DNA of 64,000 nt from Zanthoxylum bungeanum (GCA_019454045.1 SKCR01026742.1:42468-106467), one strand, 5' to 3'; shown: positions 12,161-23,415, numbered from the stretch's first letter. Program-made: numbers and translations. Notes: generated from the letters alone by a model not told the origin.

Positions 12161-12376
12161 ACTTCGATCCATAATTTTTTTTTTTTTTTTTTTTTGGAAA
12201 CGATGGAAACCCCGTCACCAAACCACCCATTCTGGGCCGCGGCGCAGGTAAAACCACCGGCTATCCCAGGCTCTTACAAGAAGTGCACACCCTGAATTCG
12301 AACCCAAAACCTCAAGGTGAGATCCTGGACCCTACACCACCAAGCCACACCCCTTGAGGACACTTCGATCCATAAT
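12161..12376 (-). mobile_element. tRNA-derived SINE with 15-bp target-site duplication
   Basis: The body (about 12176-12361) reads on the minus strand: an A-box-like TGGCTTGGTGGTGTAGG, then a B box GGTTCGAATTC about 45 bp later, then a unique region and a poly(A) tail (seen as T19-20 at 12176-12195). Both ends are flanked by the direct repeat ACTTCGATCCATAAT at 12161-12175 and 12362-12376. Pol III boxes, A-tail and a long TSD together are diagnostic of a SINE mobilised by LINE machinery. It carries no protein. Confidence 0.88.
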
Positions 12377-13108
12377 AATCATACTTATTTGCATATAATA
12401 TAATATTAACCCACTTTACTTAACATGTAAACAATTTATATAACACTTATCCTAAGAAACGCTAACGTATTAAGGACTAACAAACAAATCTCATTAATTT
12501 ATATGTAATCTTACCAACTATAAAAATAGGAATTCAAGGCATAACCAAGGAGTCAACACCTTTTTTTAAGAAAATTATTTCATTAAAGCCAAATATTACA
12601 CATGATAATTGAGAGGAAATCATTCCGTCAAAAACTAGAGATATCCCTCAAATGAGCCAAAAAAGAAAAAAGAAAAAAGAAATGATCATAATCTTGAAGG
12701 TATGGCTCCCTATTTCCTTAGCATTCTCGACGCCCATAAACAATAAATATGAACTGAGACAAGTAACATACATAGTTAAAAAGAAATGATCTCAACATTT
12801 TACTTGATATTCCTAAATCTTGTTTCATATATACACATATTAAAAGATAAAAAAAATATATAAACTCTAATATATTAAAAGATAAAATACAGTGTATTGA
12901 AGTTTGTGTTTTTTTATTTTTTAATTTCATCATTATCTTAGTAATATTTAGACATCCTTACTTAAAAAATTTCATGTGTATAAAAATATCTATAAGATAA
13001 ATATATTTTTGTCATTTTCCTACAATTTCTTATTCTGAAAACGACCTCAGAAAAACATATTATTAAAAAGATAATTTCATCATCTTTCGCAGGCAATTTC
13101 CTTCACAG
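12377..13108. other. AT-rich intergenic sequence
   Basis: No gene signal. An A/G-rich stretch lies near 12655-12685. Confidence 0.35.
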
Positions 13109-13281
13109 ATAATCTATTTCATTGTTGAACTTGTTTGAGAAGTTCTCTCTTATCAATTTAACAAATAAATACAAATTTGACTTTATGTTACATTATCAGT
13201 TAGTAATATTAGCCCATTTTTTGTTATTAGTAATGATATTTTCATGTTGATGGTGTTTTTTTATCTCGAGAAATGTTCAAG
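13109..13281 (+). repeat. direct repeat, copy 1
   Basis: This ~173-bp segment, from TATTTCATTGTTGAACTTG to AAATGTTCAAGTAG, recurs at 13560-13731 with about 90% identity by eye. The two copies bracket a 278-bp segment with transposon-like GACCCGACTT and CCGATCCGATCACAT motifs. Confidence 0.8.
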
Positions 13282-14230
13282 TAGCGATGAGGAAAAGGAT
13301 GAAGATTGCACTTATCCAAAAGTGGATGGCAAAAGTCCAAGAGTTTAGAAAGAGTTGGAGTTTTGACAGAGAGACCCGACTTAATAGTACATAGGAGTTC
13401 TGCCGAAAACGAGAGTATCGTGAAGGATGAAGTAAATTGGGATACCGATCCGATCACATAAAGGGTGTTGATTTAGGGTTTTCTGAAAGATTGTTAAACC
13501 CAACCTAAGAAAAATATTGTCTGTCAACCCGACCTATTTGGGAAGAGTTAGAGGAAGTTTTATTTCATTGTTTAACTTGTTTGAGAAGGTCTCTCTTATC
13601 AATTTAACAAATAAATACAAATTTGACTTATGTTACAGTATCGGTTAGTAATATTAGTCCCACTTTCTGTTATTAGTATTGATATTTTCATGTTGATGAT
13701 GCTTTTTTATCTTGAAAAATGTTCAAGTAGTTTCTGCCAACCGCCATAGGCCGACACAGTGGCAGGATAATAGCAGGGTAGAGCCGTCATAGGCTGGTAC
13801 AGTTGTAGAGAAATAGACTGATCTAATTGGCCAAATTAAGGATGGTTGAGAAAAGTTATGGCTACAATGATAACTGAGTGACATGGGATGATGTCAGATG
13901 TAGTGGAATAGTGGGGAAGCTTATATAAAGGGGTTGAAGTTTCAGATTCAATGGTTGATGATTTGAGTTAGCAAATTTCGCATCTCATAATTTGTTGGTC
14001 AGTTATCTGACAATTTGAGAGAATTGTAACGGGCTTTTGTAACAACTGAGGTGTTCGATCACTTTGTGACTTCATTTTCACGTTTGTGTCTCAAGTCGGT
14101 CTTGACCAGATTTTTCATTAATTTATATAAACTATATTGTTATCAATAAAAACCAGATTTTCCATTAATTTATAAAATATATTTTAATAAATTTCTGATC
14201 ACCCCGCTCACCAACATGTCGTTCCGCCAC
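13282..14230 (+). mobile_element. LTR-like repeat with promoter, related to 62590-63330
   Basis: The parts 13430-13500 and 13732-14150 match 62598-62640 and 62870-63310 in the same order and orientation (CCGATCCGAxCACAT, GCCxACxGxxATAGGCC, GTGACATGxGxTGAxGTCAG, then TATATAAA). The second direct-repeat copy (13560-13731) is embedded in it. TATATAAA at 13922-13929 and AATAAAAA near 14145 look like an LTR promoter and polyadenylation signal about 220 bp apart. No coding capacity. LTR borders and TSD could not be fixed. Confidence 0.5.
13560..13731 (+). repeat. direct repeat, copy 2
   Basis: Second copy of the 13109-13281 segment. Small differences (GTTTAAC for GTTGAAC, GGTCTC for GTTCTC) show that the duplication is not very recent. 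Confidence 0.8.
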
Positions 14231-14345
14231 TCGCTACATGAATCCTCAGCCAGTCATATTTAATCCTTTATAATTATTATCTTCTGAAGTGCTTACCACT
14301 TAAGCAAATGTTTCATTAGTCTTGGCAACTCAGTTGACTTTGCCT

Positions 14346-14353
14346 CTTTATAA
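14346..14353 (+). promoter_or_regulatory. possible TATA element upstream of the 14411 ORF
   Basis: The TTTATAAC stretch in CTCTTTATAACTCC lies about 60 bp before the ORF start. Weak evidence on its own. Confidence 0.3.
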
Positions 14354-14410
14354 CTCCTCTGGTGTCCCATAATCTCGCAAACCTAGAATCATTTCAAGCA
14401 AAATATCAAA

Positions 14411-14671
14411 ATGGGTGCCGCAGAGATTGCAAAAACCGACCAGTATGATCCAATTTCAACTGATGCTCCAGTCCTTGTTGATTCTTCAAGCTCCAGAAAG
14501 AAGAGAAAGAACTTTAAGAAGAAAAGAAGTTCTTATTTCTTCTGCTGTTCAAACATAGAGTTTGACTCTGAAGAAGATAAAGCAAAAGCACTTTCTCTTT
14601 TGGAGAATGATAAAAATAATTCTTTGGTGCTTTGCTTTTCCAATCTTGTGGTGAGTTCCAAAAAGAATTGA
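14411..14671 (+). CDS. unrecognised small basic protein or first exon
   Basis: The 86-codon frame begins MGAAEIAKTDQYDPIST with an ATG in good plant context (tcaaaATGGGTG). It is hydrophilic: a serine-rich start, then a cluster SRKKRKNFKKKR (about residues 28-39) that could act as a nuclear localisation signal, an FFCC pair, then an acidic FDSEEDKAKALSLLEND segment. A strong splice-donor-like GTGAGT lies at 14651, so the true coding region may be an exon ending at about 14650 (80 codons). I could not find a convincing continuation before the LTR fragment at 14940, so the gene may be truncated. I do not recognise a family and assign no function. Confidence 0.35.
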   Translation: MGAAEIAKTDQYDPISTDAPVLVDSSSSRKKRKNFKKKRSSYFFCCSNIEFDSEEDKAKALSLLENDKNNSLVLCFSNLVVSSKKN

Positions 14672-14939
14672 TAATTAAAGAAGTAAAAAAAAAAAAAAAA
14701 AAAAAAGATTTCAAAACCATAAGGTGTTTCATGTCTGGGTTTGTCTCTAGGAGTGCTTTTTCTTTATTTGCAAGTTTGTGGGAAGGATTATGTTGTGATG
14801 TATGTTATTATGTCTTTTGATTGGATGTATATAGGACTTTGTTTTTGTAGCAATAAAGATGTTATAGCATCATGTGTTTATGTTTTACTAACTAGAAATA
14901 TTAATTATGATATTTGTCCAATAATGTTATAATTATGTA
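14672..14939. other. spacer with A-run
   Basis: A20 run at about 14687-14706, then AT-rich sequence. No gene seen. Confidence 0.35.
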
Positions 14940-15992
14940 AGATCGAAGTTTGATCCTCTAACTTGAAACAAATTCTATGAGAATGATATTAAGTAATCCA
15001 TACAATAATCTAATATTATTTTGACACATGTATTAACATATTAAGCTTAAGCAATTTTTGATCAAGGCATTAGAAGAAGTTGACCTAAAGAAAACATTTG
15101 TAAGAGAAGTTTTGTAAGTTCTCTATATTTTTAACAATGAGAATAAGATTATATCTTTTATTCAAGCTTGTTAGGTAAGTTTGATCGACTCTAATAAGCT
15201 AAGTTTTTCATTAATGATTTGATATCATTAGTAAAACATATGATGGTGTATTATGTATTTGATACACAATAATATAGCTTGAAGTTAAAACTATGTTAAT
15301 GAATTGTGTATAAACGTTTTAGAAATATAAACATAATATGATTGTGATTGGGTAAAATTTTATTGATATTGGACATGAAACACAAAATTAGAGTTTTGAA
15401 CTCTACATAAAAGCTTGGAGCTATGATTATCATTCTAGAATCAATTGACCACCTTTAAGTGACTTAAAATTATCAATGAGTTACTTGTTTATGAGATTCT
15501 TATTTGATTTATATTTTAGATTCAAAAATTTATGCATGTATGTATTTTAAATAAATTTATGTTTTGTAAAATATTTGATATTTTTGAAAAACATAATTTT
15601 AATTTTAAAATGTGTTAATGTTGGTTTTGATATTAAAAATTAGATTTTGGGTATTTGAAATTGTTTGGAAAAAGATTGAAAATGTATTGGGTTAAAAACC
15701 CTAAGTATCATCTCTTTGGAAACCATAGAGCTGATACATTCTTATAAAAACAAAAAGAATAAAAAAAATAGCTGGGTGCTATAGGGTGCACGCGTGCCGA
15801 ATCTTATTTTCTCACGATTTTAAGCTTCTGGACTCCGATTCGTTGCCGATTTTTTTCTATGGGGTCGTAATGGAATATAATATTTTATTTTATTATTTAA
15901 AAATTAACTCATGCTCTATATCCATAGGTTAGACTCATTTCCGATGTGCGGGGCATCGATCATACCCTAAGGGTTCCATATTTGCCCCAACA
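14940..15992 (+). repeat. old, partial LTR of the C1 Copia family
   Basis: The segment is colinear with the 3' half of the C1 LTR (19640-20417). Shared landmarks include ATATTGGACATGAAAC versus ATGTTGGACATGAAAT, GAGTTTTGAACTCTA, TCTAGAATCAATTGACCACCTTTAAGTGAC, TATCCATAGGTTAGACTCATTTCC, GCGGGGCATCGATC and the terminal GGGTTCCATATTTGCCCCAACA. Divergence is far greater than between the two C1 LTRs, so this is an older copy. The left border is approximate. Confidence 0.75.
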
Positions 15993-16007
15993 ATATATTA
16001 TCAATAG

Positions 16008-16587
16008 TAGACCCGGCCAAGGTTCCGGTTCGGAACCGGAACCGAACCGGTTGGAACCGGACGGTTCCGGTTCCAACCGGTTCCGGTTCCGGTTCCGGAA
16101 CCGAACCGGAACCTAATCCTCCCCTAGCCGAACCGGTTGGAACCGTTGGAACCGTTCGGTTCCAACGGTTCCAACCGGAACCGTACGGTTCCGGTTGGAA
16201 CCGGTTTGTATATATATAATAATATATTTTTTTAATTTTTTAATTAAGATTTTTATTTGTAATTTAGTGTAATTATGTAATGTAATTTAACTTAATTTGT
16301 AATTTACATAATTTTATTTGTAATTATGTAATTTTATTTGTAATTATTTTCAAAAATAATAATTTAATATAATTATTTGTAATTTGAGTTTTATTTTCAA
16401 AAAAGTAAAAAAAAAAAAAAAAAAAAAACCGAATGGAACCGGAACCGAACGGTTCCGGTTCCATTTTAGTGTGGAACCGGAACCGAACCGGAATTAACCG
16501 GTTCGGTTCCGGTTCCACACAAAGTGGAACCGGAACCGGACGGTTCGGTTCCGGTTCGGAACCGAACCGAACCGTCGGCCCGGTCTA
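16008..16587. mobile_element. hAT-like MITE built of GGTTCCGG-type simple repeats
   Basis: The element has imperfect terminal inverted repeats (TAGACCCGGCC left; TAGACCGGGCC on the right, read inverted) and a perfect 8-bp direct repeat ATCAATAG at 16000-16007 and 16588-16595. An 8-bp TSD and a TAGxxC-type end point to the hAT superfamily. Both arms (16020-16205 and 16430-16575) consist of short GGTTCCGG, GGAACCGG and GGTTGGAACC words in both orientations. The AT-rich middle (16206-16430) has TTTGTAATTTA-like repeats. No transposase, so it is non-autonomous. Confidence 0.85.
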
Positions 16588-16595
16588 ATCAATAG

Positions 16596-17570
16596 AGCCT
16601 CTCGAGAAAGCCCCATAAAGAGTTGTAAGATGAGCAATAGTTCCCTAGAAAACAAATAAAACTTTTTTATTTTTAAATAAGAACTTGTACTCATACACAA
16701 TTATTATTTATTCAAGTGAGAAAGACTTGTTTGATATGTTATTAAAATATTTATGATCGAGAAGCTCAACGATTGCCAAATGTGTAAATCATGGGGCGGG
16801 GAAACATATTACCCTAAGGCATTCACAATCAACAAATATCACAGCGTGGGAATCGAGACCCCGTGGATTTATATCCTCAGCATCAGCAAAATGTATGACG
16901 TGTAGCGCATGAAATGTGCACCTCCGTGGCATCAAAACCCTAGTGGCACACAATCAACAACATGCCTCGGGCTGGAGCGTAAGTACCCTATGATTTTCAC
17001 ACCTTCGAAGACATTGAAGATGGACTACATAGCAAAAGTAGCTGAAGCCGGAGGGCATTCGTGGCGATTGTATGCTCATGGTGATCATAGAACGGGGAGG
17101 AATCAGACCTTTGTGGCATTTGACGCCTCCATTTGAGGAACATAGCACGAATGGTTGGAAGACCTACGTGACGATTGTAGTTTCATGATAACTATAGCAC
17201 GTGTGGTCAAAGGGCTCATGTGGCGTTTGGCGTCCACATTTGAGGTGCATAGGGCGGGGAGGGCCCATAGGCCTATGTGACGATTGTAGCCTTGGGGTTT
17301 GCATAGCATGAAAATGGATGGTGCCTCATGACGTTTGTTTCCATTTTAGTATCCATAGCCTAGGGTTAACAGAGGTCTCTGGGGCGATTGGATTGTGAGT
17401 AACATAACATGTGGATGGTGAATGCCCAGTTGCGCATGAGTAGGCACTGAGTGGTACGCCATGTCGGTGACCTTTGTTGTTTTGTGCAACATAGGGCGAG
17501 ACATTGTCTATGTTATTTTGATATTTTTTGGTAGTATGGTGTGCGTAATACATCACCCTCGTTACTTTGT
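16596..17570. repeat. diverged tandem-like repeat region
   Basis: No gene. Phrases such as CxTATGTGACGATTGTAGxxT, GTGGCGTTTGGCGTCCxCATTTGAGG and CATAGxxCGGGGA recur at roughly 60-130-bp spacing, so this looks like an old degenerate tandem array leading into the better preserved 130-bp units to its right. Confidence 0.5.
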
Positions 17571-17952
17571 CATTTTTTTTATATAGCACATGTTGAGACG
17601 CCACTACTGTTGCTTTCTACATTGATGGCCCAAGGTTGAGTATTCTCATTCTTGTGGTCTTTGTGATTGTTTGGCTCGAGGTCAGATGATTTCCCTTGAA
17701 GCCCTAGTATATTAAATGGCACGAGGAAAGAGTGTTCCCTCGTGGCCAAGTGTTGAGATGGATTGGGATCGATATTTTCCCCTAAGGTGTTTGTGATTGT
17801 ATGGCTCAAGGTCGAATGATTTCCCATAAGGCCATAATATGTTAAATGGCACACGGATGAATTGTTCTATCGTGGCCAAGTGTTGAGATGGCTTAGGGTC
17901 GATGTATTCCCCCAAGGCCTTTCTGATTATATGGCTCGGTGTCAGATGATTT
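17571..17952 (+). repeat. 130-bp tandem repeat, left part (interrupted by C1)
   Basis: The phrase GGCTC..GGTCxxATGATTTcC recurs with GATTT at 17688, 17818 and 17948, exactly 130 bp apart. Each unit also carries GGCCAAGTGTTGAGATGG and a CCC.AAGGc block. The third unit is cut at GATTT by the C1 insertion and resumes at 47666. The period is not a multiple of three and reading frames through it are short, so coding is unlikely. Confidence 0.85.
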
Positions 17953-20417
17953 TGATGGAGTTGGTGCTTGGAGTGCCAATCCGAATTGTATATTTTATTA
18001 TTTATTAATAAAATAATTACATTTTTCATTTCATACCTCAATAATGGTATTGTTATTATGCGTATTAGATTGATGTATAGATATGCTAAGAATGACATCG
18101 ACCTTAGAATAATTTTGACACTAGATGTAAACTATTCTTAAAGTAAATATTCATAGTCATTGGTTTTGAAATACGGTCGAATTCTTATAACTTAGAAGAC
18201 TAGCACATGTCGTATATTGGAATTGGAGTTCCAATGGTTTAACTGGATGTACCATGAGTTTTGGAAACTCGTATAGATATGTGGGTATTCGTTGAAGCGA
18301 ATACTGAATTACTCACAGACGATTCCTAATAGTTGGAAATACACACCACCGTCAATAGGAATCTCCTCGATTCGAGTAGCATATGTAATCCTTTGACTAT
18401 AGGATAACATTGATTTTGTGTGAGATCCTCCACACTTTGATGTCATGTATGTCAGAAACATTTCATGGTCTGGCCTCTAGATGTTCGTTGGGTGTGGACC
18501 AATGCACTCAGTAATCAAGTGCAAAGCAAGCTAGGATCCGTCGGCCCATATGGGTACCATAATGAGTTTAGGTATCCATGTTAGTAAAGTCACGATTGTT
18601 AAATCTTTGACCAAAGTCGATCACCTAGGGAGGATCACATCAGTTATGAATAATCATGGACATGTCGACATGAGATGTGCGTCTCGAAAACTTGACGATA
18701 TATTCTATGTTTCCTAAGCACAACTCGGATAGCCTACGACAGAGGGATTGTTAAACATATGTGATGACCTCGACTTGTATAGTTCAGAAAGGTCGTTCAT
18801 GTTCTTCGCAAATTTGGAGGTGGCCGAATTGCGTACATATTAGCTAGGCTTATATGAAGAACGTGTCTGAACTTAGAGAGTCCCAATATGAAGTGTACTC
18901 GTTGAGCACTTGGGTAGCCGATTATTTTTTATAAAAGATAATATTCGATATTATAATTATCAACTAAGATAATCAAGTGTTATTGGATAACATTGATTAT
19001 TTACTTTGACCTAATTGGATTAATTCAATAATTACACAAGGGCTTAATTGTAAAATCATAATTATCTCTACCATTTGAGGATATTATGGTAATTGTAAGT
19101 ATGCAATAATAAGTGGTTTTGGCTTGATTTAATTGGATTAAATCAATGTGGCAAACATTTAACTAATCAATTTCCTAATCCTTTGCTTGATTTAATTGGA
19201 TTAAATCAAAGTGGGATACAACGGAGATTAGTCACACCTAATTATACATATTTGGACAAATTAAATTAATCCCACTTAAAAGTTGATTACAACTTTTATT
19301 AATTAAAAAATACCTAAGTTTTGCTATAAATAGCAAGCTTTAGGAATGTTTTAATTACAAGAAAAAGAATAAATATAAGCATAAGCAAAAGCTTCAGTAC
19401 GCTATAGACAAGTTATTCTCGAGAGATTAGCTTAAGTTGGAGAAGTGTTTAGAGAAGCCTGTGATGTCTCTAAAATATTTCATCTAGGAGAAATCAAGAT
19501 TGGATCTTGAAATAAAGCTTGGTTGCATTGGAAACAAGATTGGATCTTGGAGTCAAGCTTGCACACCTTGGAGGTTCTCCAATAATTTCAACAAATGAGA
19601 AGTAGAGTGGATCTTGCATCAAGCTTACTAGGTAATGTTTGATCTTCTCATAAACTATGTTCATTTGTGAATTAGATGCATGATAATATAACTTAATGTT
19701 GAAATAAGGCTAATCAATTGTGTTAGGATACTTTAGAAGTATAAACACAACATGCTTATGTATTAGGTCAAAGATGTTCATGTTGGACATGAAATAATTA
19801 GTAAGAGTTTGGAACTCTAAATTAAAGCTTAGAGTTATGGCTACCATTCTAGAATCACTTCACCACCTTTGGGTGACCTAGAATTGTTCATGAGACATTT
19901 CTTATTGAGATTTTATTTTGGGTTGTAATTTGATTAAAAGAAATGCATATATATATTTAGAATTTATATATGTTTATTTTATAATAAGTGTTGTGGTTGG
20001 TTTTGAAATTAATATTGTTTTGGGTGATTTTTAAAGTGTTTTAAGGTTTTTGTTTTTAGAAAATAATTTTTAAAAAAAGGTTGATGCATTGCTCTCGGCC
20101 AAATTGGCCGAGAGCTAGGCGCTGCAGCGCCACGCATGCTGCACAACAGCATGTGTTGCATGCTGCTGTGTAGCATGCAAGCGCATGCTGCACAGACATC
20201 ATTCCTAGTTCCGAGAAATTGATTTTTTGTCCAGTTTTTATCCTAACGATTTTTCAGGATCCAGATTTATTTCTGGTTTTCCTTAAAATACTTGGAAAAT
20301 AAAATATTATATTTTATTAATTTTAAAATACACACATGCTTGATATCCACAAGTTAGACTCATTTCCGCTGCGCGGGGCCTCGATCCGACCTTAGGGGTT
20401 CCACAACTGCCCTAACA
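17953..20417 (+). repeat. 5' LTR of C1 (2465 bp)
   Basis: Begins TGATGGAGTTGGTGC and ends GCCCTAACA. Compared with the 3' LTR it has one copy, not two, of a 209-bp segment (about 19390-19600). It also retains a palindrome-rich stretch at 20135-20190 (repeated CATGCTGC and GCAGCATG words) that is mostly missing from the 3' LTR. Confidence 0.92.
19325..19332 (+). promoter_or_regulatory. TATA box in the C1 5' LTR
   Basis: TATAAATA within the near-palindrome GCTATAAATAGC. The same site is at 46415-46422 in the 3' LTR. Transcription would start about 30 bp downstream, which defines the U3/R border. Confidence 0.7.
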
Positions 20418-20420
20418 GAA

Positions 20421-20433
20421 TGGTATCAGTAGC
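20421..20433 (+). other. C1 primer-binding site (initiator tRNA-Met type)
   Basis: TGGTATCAGTAGC begins 3 bp after the LTR. It matches the plant Copia primer-binding sequence TGGTATCAGAGC except for a change near the 3' end. Confidence 0.85.
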
Positions 20434-20687
20434 AAAGACTTAACCACACAACACATATTTTTGAATCTATGCCATAGTAATTTTAATTTAATTATGCATA
20501 AGACATATTGGATATGTATTGCATATTTTAAATTAAAACTTTGACCTAATTAAGCTAATGACTTGATTGTCATAAATCTCCTGTGATTAGGTGATTACTT
20601 TATTTAAGTAATAATTAATAATGTTGGAGCATTATTGGATGGTCTGTCTTGTCAATACGGAGATGAATGGGTTCTTACTATTTATAT

Positions 20688-20988
20688 CCAATATCGTCAT
20701 TAGTGTGAGGGTATAAATGCTCGGAACTTAGGTCGCTTCGGTAGAACATTGGATGTAACATGATGAGTTAACATAGTCGCCTAATATCGTCATTAGTGTG
20801 AGGGTGTACATACGAAGCTCATTAGTGCACATTGACAAGTATACACCTAGAACATGTCTTAATCCAATATCGTCATTAGTGTGAGGATAAGAAACGGTTC
20901 AGGATCAAACTAGGAGTCACATGAAGTGATTGACCTTGGAGGTCTACCTAATGAGTTTACAAAGGCCAATATCATCATTAGTGTGAGG
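20688..20988 (+). repeat. four spaced 23-nt direct repeats in the C1 leader
   Basis: Copies at 20688-20710, 20781-20803, 20864-20886 and 20966-20988. The shared core is AATATCGTCATTAGTGTGAG with at most one change per copy. They lie between the primer-binding site and gag, separated by 60-80 bp of unrelated sequence, so they are not a simple tandem array. Confidence 0.9.
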
Positions 20989-21185
20989 TTGGAGTAAATT
21001 TCATGGGATCCACTTCCCGCTATGAAATTTTGATAGTCAAATTTCTATTTTTCCCTTAAGGGAGATTACAGAATTACGTAAAATAGTGGGAGGGCACTAA
21101 TAGGTTTAAAATTACATAATCAATTAGTGTTATCACTTTTGAAATAAAAATTATTCTGCTACTACTAAAAAAAGTTGTCTTGTAG

Positions 21186-22001
21186 ATGGCTGTCGCTAAT
21201 CCATTGATGAAACTTTTGGATTCCTATAAGCTAAAAGAAGCCGAGAACTATTTCGAATAGGAAATGAGCATACACCTTGTCTTGGAGTATGAAAAGTTGA
21301 CTTATGTCACTATCAATCCACTACCTGTTGATATCGATCCTGATTCCACTCCAAAAAAGCGCGAAACTTTTGATAGATGGAAGGATGTAAACCTGAAGGT
21401 GAAATCCTACATCTTGGGATCGATGGTTCCACATTTGCTTAGACAGTACATTGAAGTACCAGATGCTTGGAGCATCATGTGAACACTCAATGAGTTGTTC
21501 GAGGCAAATCAAGAGATGAAACTTTATCGAAGGTCTAAGGAATTGTTTCGTGCTGAACTCAAGGAGGAATGAGCTGTCAGCACTCATATTTTGAACATGA
21601 TAGACCAGATTCAATATCTGGAAAGACATGGCATTGTGTTTGATGAACAGCTGGACCGTAATTTGATTCTGTCTTCTTTGTCTAGTTCTTATGCTGGATT
21701 TGTATTAAATTTCCATATGCATTCGATGCAAGCCACATACGAAGAACTTCATAACATGCTATACACGGCGGAGCAAGATTTGAAGAAAGGCAACCCCACA
21801 CTATATCTCCATGGTGGAGCTGGCTCTTCAAAGACTTCTGGGAAGTCAAAGAAAATAAAGATGGGGAAGAAGAAGATATCAAAGAAAAAATCCAAGAAGC
21901 GCAAAGGCGCAAAATCGAAAGTAGCTCGTGACCAATATCTACAATGCAAGAAGGTTGGACACTGGAAGAAGGACTGTCCAGAGCTAAAAGGAAAAGCATG
22001 A
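21186..22001 (+). pseudogene. C1 gag (capsid/nucleocapsid), three in-frame stops
   Basis: The frame starts MAVANPLMKLL and runs in one frame to 22001, broken by TAG at 21258, TGA at 21480 and TGA at 21570. The middle matches the Copia gag domain (FDRWKDVNLKVKSYILGSM, LSSLSSSYAGFVLNFHM). A lysine-rich linker is followed by a zinc knuckle reading CKKVGHWKKDCP, in which the first of the four CCHC ligands is replaced by tyrosine. Gag normally forms the virus-like particle and the knuckle binds element RNA; here both are broken. Confidence 0.9.
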
Positions 22002-22241
22002 CCCTCAGGTACGCTTTGTATTTTTCTAATTATTGACATCTCATTAGCCTTATATGTAAATAGTATATGGGTGTTAAACACTGGCAGTCCTACTCATATT
22101 TGCAATTCCCTGCAGGAAATGAGGGTTAAAAGAAGGCTAAATAAAAGGAAGATCCAGCTTAGAGTTGGCAATGGCGAGACATTGGATGTCAAGGCCATAT
22201 GAACAATTGTTCTAGATCTCCCAAATGGATGTAAATTAGAT
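22002..22241 (+). pseudogene. C1 aspartic protease region with mutated catalytic residue
   Basis: WVLNTGSPTHIC is recognisable in the same frame as gag. The catalytic aspartate of the DTG motif is asparagine (AAC at 22077-22079), which should inactivate the protease. The frame is stopped by the gag stop just upstream and by a TGA at about 22199. Confidence 0.85.
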
Positions 22242-23322
22242 TTGCATGACTGTTATTATATTCCTTCATTTATCAGACAAATAATATCGCTGCCAATATT
22301 AGATAAAATGGGATACAAAATAAACATTAAGGATGAAACTTTATGTTTGTATGATAAAGAAAATTTATTAAAATGTGAATGTTCTTTATCAAACGGTCAC
22401 TATGTTTTGGAAACATGTAGAGATGTCTTTAATATAGAGAAAAATACAAGTAGGAAGTCTGAAATAAATAATACTGAATTATGGCATATGAGATTGAGCC
22501 ACATAGGTGTTAGACATCTATCCAAATTCGTAAATGATGGTTTGATTGAAAATCTTACCTTAGATCCAATCCTATTTGTGAGTCATGTATCCAAGGAAAG
22601 ATGACAAAGGCCACATTTCAAGGTGTTGGACACCGTGCTGGAGATTTACTGGAGCTAATACACTGCGATGTGTGTGGTCCATTAAATCATGCCGCTCATG
22701 ATGGTTCAACATACTTTGTGACTTTCACAGATGACAAGTCTAGATATGGATATGTCTATCTGATGAAACATAAGTCGGAAACATTTGACAAGTTCAAAAT
22801 ATTCCGAAACGAAGTAGAAAAACAAATAGTAAATTCATCAAATGCCTTAGATCAGATCAAGACGGTGAATACATGAGTGAAGAATTCAGAAATTATTTAA
22901 GGGAGAATGGAATTCTCGCCCAATATAGCCCACCAGGAACACCTCAACACAATGGAGTGTCTGAGCGTAGAAATCGTACTTTATTGGATATGGTGCGAAC
23001 GGTGATGAGCTATATAGATATTCCTTAGTACCTTTGGGGTTATGCTTTACAAACTGCTGCCTACATACTTAATAGGGTTCCATCGAAAGTTGTTTCTATG
23101 ACCCTCTATCAGATATGGTGCGGTAAAAATCCAAGTCTTAAGCATTTAAAGATTTGGGGTTATCCTGCATACGTTAGAATTGCGCAGCGGGATAAACTTG
23201 CACCTAAAGGGTATAAATGTAGGTTCCTTGGATATCCTGATAATTCCATGGGATATCAATTCTATGATTCTGAACAACAAAATGTATTTGTTGTTCACTT
23301 TGCAACTTTTCTTGAAAAGTAA
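22242..23322 (+). pseudogene. C1 integrase (zinc-binding and catalytic core), frameshifted
   Basis: In order: a pre-integrase HHCC zinc-binding domain (WHMRLSHIG ... CESC), then the catalytic core with aspartates at 22667 and 22855 and glutamate at 22963 (HNGVSERRNRTL), then a C-terminal part (LKIWGYPAYVR, GYKCRFLGYP). All three catalytic residues survive. Frame changes occur near 22570 and 22850, each of which looks like loss of one base, and a TAG lies at 23026. Integrase would insert the cDNA into host DNA; it cannot be made whole from this copy. Confidence 0.9.
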
Positions 23323-23415
23323 TTTTGAGAGAAAGTGAGAATTGTAGAGAGATTAAACTTGATGAGTTTGATCCCAACAGTAAAGAACCTGATATGGAAC
23401 AAGAGATCCAACTAG

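Noticed and set aside
12176..12361. Possible intact tRNA gene, suggested by the B box GGTTCGAATTC
   Set aside because: No cloverleaf can be drawn around it; A-tail and 15-bp TSD show it is a SINE head.
17712..18098. 128-codon minus-strand ORF
   Set aside because: Spans the junction between the 130-bp repeat and the C1 LTR, which are joined only by insertion.
20688..20988. CRISPR-like array (short direct repeats with unique spacers)
   Set aside because: Plant nuclear context inside a Copia leader, only four copies, spacers of 60-80 bp of uneven length, and no cas genes.
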